NCBI GenBank assembly: GCA_018881555.1
Contig: JACAXG010000091.1
Coordinates: forward strand, 2,886,194-2,950,193
Length of the DNA: 64,000 nt
Direction of reading: 5' to 3'
Source: Amblyornis subalaris
Taxonomy: Eukaryota; Chordata; Aves; Passeriformes; Ptilonorhynchidae
Under the pieces are notes generated by a model that was given only the letters and a program-made list of their open reading frames with translations, searched no databases and was not told the origin of the DNA. This document shows, piece by piece, positions 60,001 through 64,000 of this stretch; the first letter of the stretch is position 1; each line of letters begins with the position of its first letter. Position numbers and translations under genes: made by a program.

Positions 60001-62328
60001 TAGCCGGGGGGAAGATTTGGANGGTCCAAATCACATCCTTTACAAATCACTTTGCTGATTCCTTGGGCCACACAATAAGAAAGAGATACCATGGTTCTGC
60101 AGCTCACCTGGAACACCCCGGTGCTTTGGGCTCTCCTGTTCTGCAAACCAAAAATCTCCCTTCAAAAGTCCTTTTTTATTTTGGCTTCATGTGGTGGACG
60201 ACTTCCAAAGTCTGCTTAAAACAGGTACCACATCTCTACATTCACTACACTTTCAACAAGGGGAAAGTTCTGTACAGACTCAACCCTGAGAACCACAAAG
60301 AGCACAAGCTGTAATGCAGCTGCCAGATCACACTCCACTTGCTAGGTCTATGGAACATGCTAAAATCTTCACATATCACACAATATGACCCTCAGCGCTG
60401 TGCACTTTTTGGAACTTAATCCATCATCTGTCTCGATCGTCCCATTTTCTAAATGAAGAGCTTCACAGACAGCCACTGTATTCTTTCTGATGTTCCTGTG
60501 GTTTTCTTCTTGTTGCTCTTGTTGCCCCCACATCTAAATTCATTGACACTTAAAGGAATTCCAACTAACCTCAAATCAGAATGAAAAGAATCTCTAATGA
60601 TGTCTAATTTTTCTTTCTTCTTAAGTAGATGNATTTTTCCGGTTTATTGGGGGAGTAAGGCAGATCTAGGTTTTCACAGATTCCTTCATGAATATTTCTT
60701 ACTACATGCTGGATGTCATTATTCTCCTGAGAATCAATTAGCCCAAGTGCTGTTATGACAGTTACAGAAAAAAACTGTATTTTTAACTGCAATTGATAGT
60801 GTTATGTCTCCTTCCAAGCAATCTTCACAGAAATGATGAAAACTTCAAACCTAATCAGGTAGTGAAAGAAAATCACTTTGATGAGAAAGAAATACATGTG
60901 TTTGGGAGAGTTTTCTAGAAGAAAACATAAGCTTTTTGCTTATAGATGTACCCTGCTATTTTAGAGGAGTCCAATTGACTGTGTAAGCAAGCAAAAGGCA
61001 GAAAAAGAAGATGCTGAACAATCATTTTCCATGGCCTGTAGCAGCACAAATCCACCATGTCTGACACACGTTCAACGTGGTATTCCCTGGAATAGAATTC
61101 CGTGGGAAAGAACGGGTGTCAAGAAAAAAATAATTAGAGATCTGTCCTGTATCATATTCTNGACTCGACTAACATCAGATCTACCAGTTCCTGTGACCAG
61201 CACTGTGTGTGTGTGAGGTGTGCATCACTTTCAGCTGCCTCTCCTCCACACTGTTCACGGCTGACAGATGCAGCTAAGTAGGTGTTCTAAAAACTGGTGT
61301 AAGCTGTTTGGTTTCCCAAACACATTTGAGGTTTTTGCTCAGTTCATCAGCTGCTTTCTGCACTCTCAAATGAAAAATCTGGACAGNGGAAGAGAGGAAA
61401 GTAGTACTTTAGATGAAACCTCTACTTCAAAGAAATGATGAAAAGACAATAGATGTAATTTTAAAGACAATCCCATAAAAGAGGACTGCCTGTCTCTTGC
61501 CACATTCTTTTTTTCTCTCTTCAGTTTCATTGACTCTGTGATCAGACTTAGAACTCTCGTTTCATTTAACTTTAGTACTGAAAATTCACAGCAAAAATCT
61601 TTTGCAAAGTTAATGTTTTGCTAGACTACTTGCTCTTCTATCATGGCATATAATGAGTTCTGTCCTAGCAGCAGTGAAAGAGTTACATTTGAAAAATGTG
61701 CAGCCCTATCACTATTCAGTGAACAAAACCAAAGAGCACCAACTTAGCTTGCACAATGGCAATGAAACCACTGTGCAGCTATAAAAAAGATAGAGGTGAA
61801 AATGTGTCTGTTATCTGTCTCTAATGCACAGTGACAGCCAAACACAAACATATTTTCAAGGGTATTTTAAGCACTGCAAGGAAAATCTGTGTAACATTTT
61901 GTTAGCCTCGCCCACAACAGCAATTAAGAGTTTCACAGTATTTATCAGTTGTTAGTCTGTTATCACACAGGCCAAGAGACAAAGCACATATTCCCTACTT
62001 TCCACTACATTGCCACACAGCTAAAAATGAGGGAAAAATATCGTCCAAAGATCAGTTAACAAAAAACCCAATGGTTGGCAACAAGATCAGGAACTTTCTA
62101 CAACAGTGACTCACCTTCATATCGGGATNATTTGTATGCTCACTTACCCTTTTGGGACACCCTTTGTTATGATGTTTTAGCTCTACCATAATCATCCAGA
62201 TCTCTTTATGCACTTCTGGAATCAATTTATAAATCAAGCAAACACACACTCNGTTTTAGTCCTCTTCTTCAGTTGGACAAGTGCCTAAAACACTGGTAGT
62301 GAGAAACCTACCTGTTCTTTCTATTGCT
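57021..62328. other. No gene or recognised repeat
   Basis: About 5.3 kb of single-copy-looking DNA. The longest frames (57365-57787 minus, 59745-60146 minus, 59934-60314 plus) overlap each other antisense, contain N's and match no known protein. A 13-base A run lies near 58130-58142. No CR1 was recognised. Confidence 0.5.
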
Positions 62329-62369
62329 AAGTATAATATTGAAGATCATACACAAGTATAATATTGAAG
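62329..62369 (+). repeat. 16-bp direct repeat
   Basis: AAGTATAATATTGAAG occurs at 62329-62344 and 62354-62369, a period of 25 bases. A local duplication. Confidence 0.8.
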
Positions 62370-62563
62370 CAGAATCTAAGTAGAATGGTAGAACAAAAAG
62401 TTGTCTATTGTATCACATCCTACCTTTGAGATTAAAGCAAAAAAACTCAAGCCTCTCCTCTGATCTGGAACTTTTTACTTACAAACCAAAGAAACTCAAT
62501 AAAACTTTACCCTGCGTGATTAAGAAAGAAAAATTAGAAGAAAAAAGGGATTGAAGGGAAAAA

Positions 62564-62618
62564 GGGAGGAGAGGAGAGGAGAGGAGAGGAGAGGAGAGGA
62601 GAGGAGAGGAGAGGAGAG
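62564..62618. repeat. (GAGGA)n array, left part
   Basis: Pure purine 5-base repeat of about 11 units, ending at an assembly gap. Confidence 0.95.
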
Positions 62619-62661
62619 NNNNNNNNNNNNNNNNNNNNNNNNNNNNNNNNNNNNNNNNNNN
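62619..62661. other. Assembly gap of 43 N
   Basis: The only long N run in the window. It abuts the GAGGA array, so the gap was most likely caused by the repeat. Confidence 0.97.
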
Positions 62662-62752
62662 GAGCACATTAGACAGCTGCAGTTCCTGGGAGCAGACAGT
62701 GTTTCTGATAAGCTCCAGAGCAGCTCAGTCCAGCTGTGGTGCGCCAAGGCAG

Positions 62753-62818
62753 AGGGAGGAGAGGAGGGGAGAGGAGAGGAGAGGAGAGGAGAGGAGAGGA
62801 GAGGAGAGGAGAGGAGAG
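62753..62818. repeat. (GAGGA)n array, right part
   Basis: The same 5-base purine repeat resumes after about 90 bases of unique sequence following the gap, with one imperfect unit near its start. Both arrays begin with GGGAGGAGAGG, which suggests either duplication or misassembly. Confidence 0.93.
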
Positions 62819-63213
62819 TTCAAACAAAGCAATGAAAAGGAAGACTGTCTTTAACAACTGTATAAAAGCACTGTCCTTCCCTGAAATAGTCTCTAATACA
62901 CATTTAAGTAGAAAGATGATTTGACATCACATTATTATCAACAGCTTTTCTAAGAACCAATGGAAAAGAATCACAGCAACTTCATTATTTACATTTGCAG
63001 NAGGACACAGCTCTTGGCATGGGAATGTCATGGTGATTGCCAGGCAGTGTCTGAAATAATAAAATTCATAGGCATCTGACACCAGTTTTAGAAGAACACG
63101 ATCTCAGACAGTATCAACACACCGCAGCAACCCAGAAACACTTCTACAATTGTAAAGAAATTGTCAAGTTGTTCATTAAGCACCTTCAGGGAGCTGAAAT
63201 TCCTTGCAAACAG

Positions 63214-63256
63214 AAATGACAACTATGTGGAAATGACAACTATGTGGAAATGACAA
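63214..63256 (+). repeat. 17-bp tandem repeat, 2.5 copies
   Basis: AAATGACAACTATGTGG at 63214-63230 and 63231-63247, then a partial third copy to 63256. All copies are identical, so the duplication is recent or an assembly product. Confidence 0.9.
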
Positions 63257-63352
63257 AGTTACTGTTTCTTGTTGAGCTAATCATTAATGGACAGAGAAGA
63301 AAGGAATTATATGTAAGAGAATGAAAATGCAAAAGGAAGGAAAACACCTACC

Positions 63353-63372
63353 AGTTGATCTAAGTTGATCTA
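63353..63372 (+). repeat. 10-bp tandem duplication
   Basis: AGTTGATCTA occurs twice in tandem. A small slippage duplication. Confidence 0.85.
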
Positions 63373-64000
63373 AATATAAGCACCTCAAGGAAAGAAAGAA
63401 GCATAGCCAGAGAATTGAGAAAGAGCTCCTGAAATTACTTCTAATCTGCAAAAATTCCAGCATAAAATCAATCTGAAGATGACAAGTAAGAAAATACAAC
63501 AAATAGTCACAGTTTATGTAATCTGCCCAGNGAATTCCGGGCTGCAAGGTATATTTATTGAAAATTATCTTTTCCCTGTCAAATCCACCAAACATATCTA
63601 ATGTGATAGTAGCCTACATTTAAACTGATAAATTAAAAGGAGAATGTTGGGCTTTTTTTTAAAGTACAATAAGTTTGCATAATAATCCAGTCTTATCGCT
63701 GGCACCAAACATATCCTACCCAGACACCAGAAAAGAAATGCATGAAACTCACAGCAGTGGTGATGGTCACTGGATCCCCAAGTGTGAAGGGCTACTGCAG
63801 ACTTCAGGAAGTGTCTGTCACAACTGATCTGTTTTGATGTCCATTATGAAACCCTCCTGGGGTCAAATAATACACAGATACAAGACAGTTTCACCTCCAC
63901 TGGAAGGGTTTTAAAAATGAAATTAGACATGTTTTTGAGGCAAAATATTTTGCAGTTAACTCCCCAGTTCTGCACATATTCCTATAAAATCTGTGGCCAA

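Larger units (their letters stand above)
62819..64000. other. No gene; short tandem duplications
   Basis: AT-rich DNA with two small tandem duplications at 63214-63256 and 63353-63372. The minus-strand frame at 63284-63595 is unrecognised. Confidence 0.5.

Noticed and set aside
62479..62924. Open frames across the GAGGA arrays and the gap
   Set aside because: They run through purine repeat and a 43-base N gap; the residues are an artefact.
1..64000. CRISPR array, operon, phage or plasmid features
   Set aside because: Direct repeats are only microsatellites or short local duplications, and the repeat content is avian.

Overview
The window reads as vertebrate nuclear DNA, most likely from a passerine bird. 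It carries at least seven clear fragments of the CR1 LINE, the dominant avian retrotransposon, plus one weaker remnant. It also holds a tRNA-Ile-headed SINE with a CR1-like tail at about 17507-17650, a family I associate with songbirds (TguSINE1-type). There are no bacterial-style operons, no rRNA and no intact tRNA. Over a hundred isolated single N's are scattered through the window; they look like masked ambiguous or heterozygous positions rather than gaps.

I find no protein-coding gene or exon that I can defend on either strand. The longest open frames are under about 160 codons, often run through microsatellites or CR1 sequence, and none resembles a known protein. The window is best described as a gene desert or the inside of a very large intron.

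Layout: 1-5 kb holds a CpG-dense regulatory-looking block (1950-2570) and an octamer-bearing block (4380-5000). 6.8-9.3 kb has two candidate non-coding regulatory blocks, the second (8540-9260) being one of the most regulatory-looking stretches of the window. 11.8-21.2 kb is repeat territory with CR1 copies, the SINE and a pair of identical 20-mers. 21.3-22.3 kb packs TAATTA homeodomain cores and two perfect CACGTG-centred palindromes. 25-35 kb has further AT-rich homeodomain-motif blocks, including a PBX-MEIS/PREP-type cluster at 31558-31597, and a CR1 at 33161-33465. 39-57 kb has more such blocks at 39.0, 46.9-47.8, 50.1, 55.0 and 56.8 kb, CR1 copies at 41.9, 50.4 and 54.0 kb, and a long GGGAA array at 51.7 kb. 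57-64 kb is mostly featureless apart from a GAGGA array interrupted by an assembly gap.

The most plausible joint function is long-range enhancer territory around a developmental regulator lying outside the window. That is inference from motif density and composition: conservation cannot be measured from one sequence, and I could not identify the target gene. I found no convincing new molecular system. The most checkable oddities are the exact palindromes and inverted repeats, the PBX/MEIS cluster, the CpG-dense patch and the G-quadruplex-prone GGGAA array.
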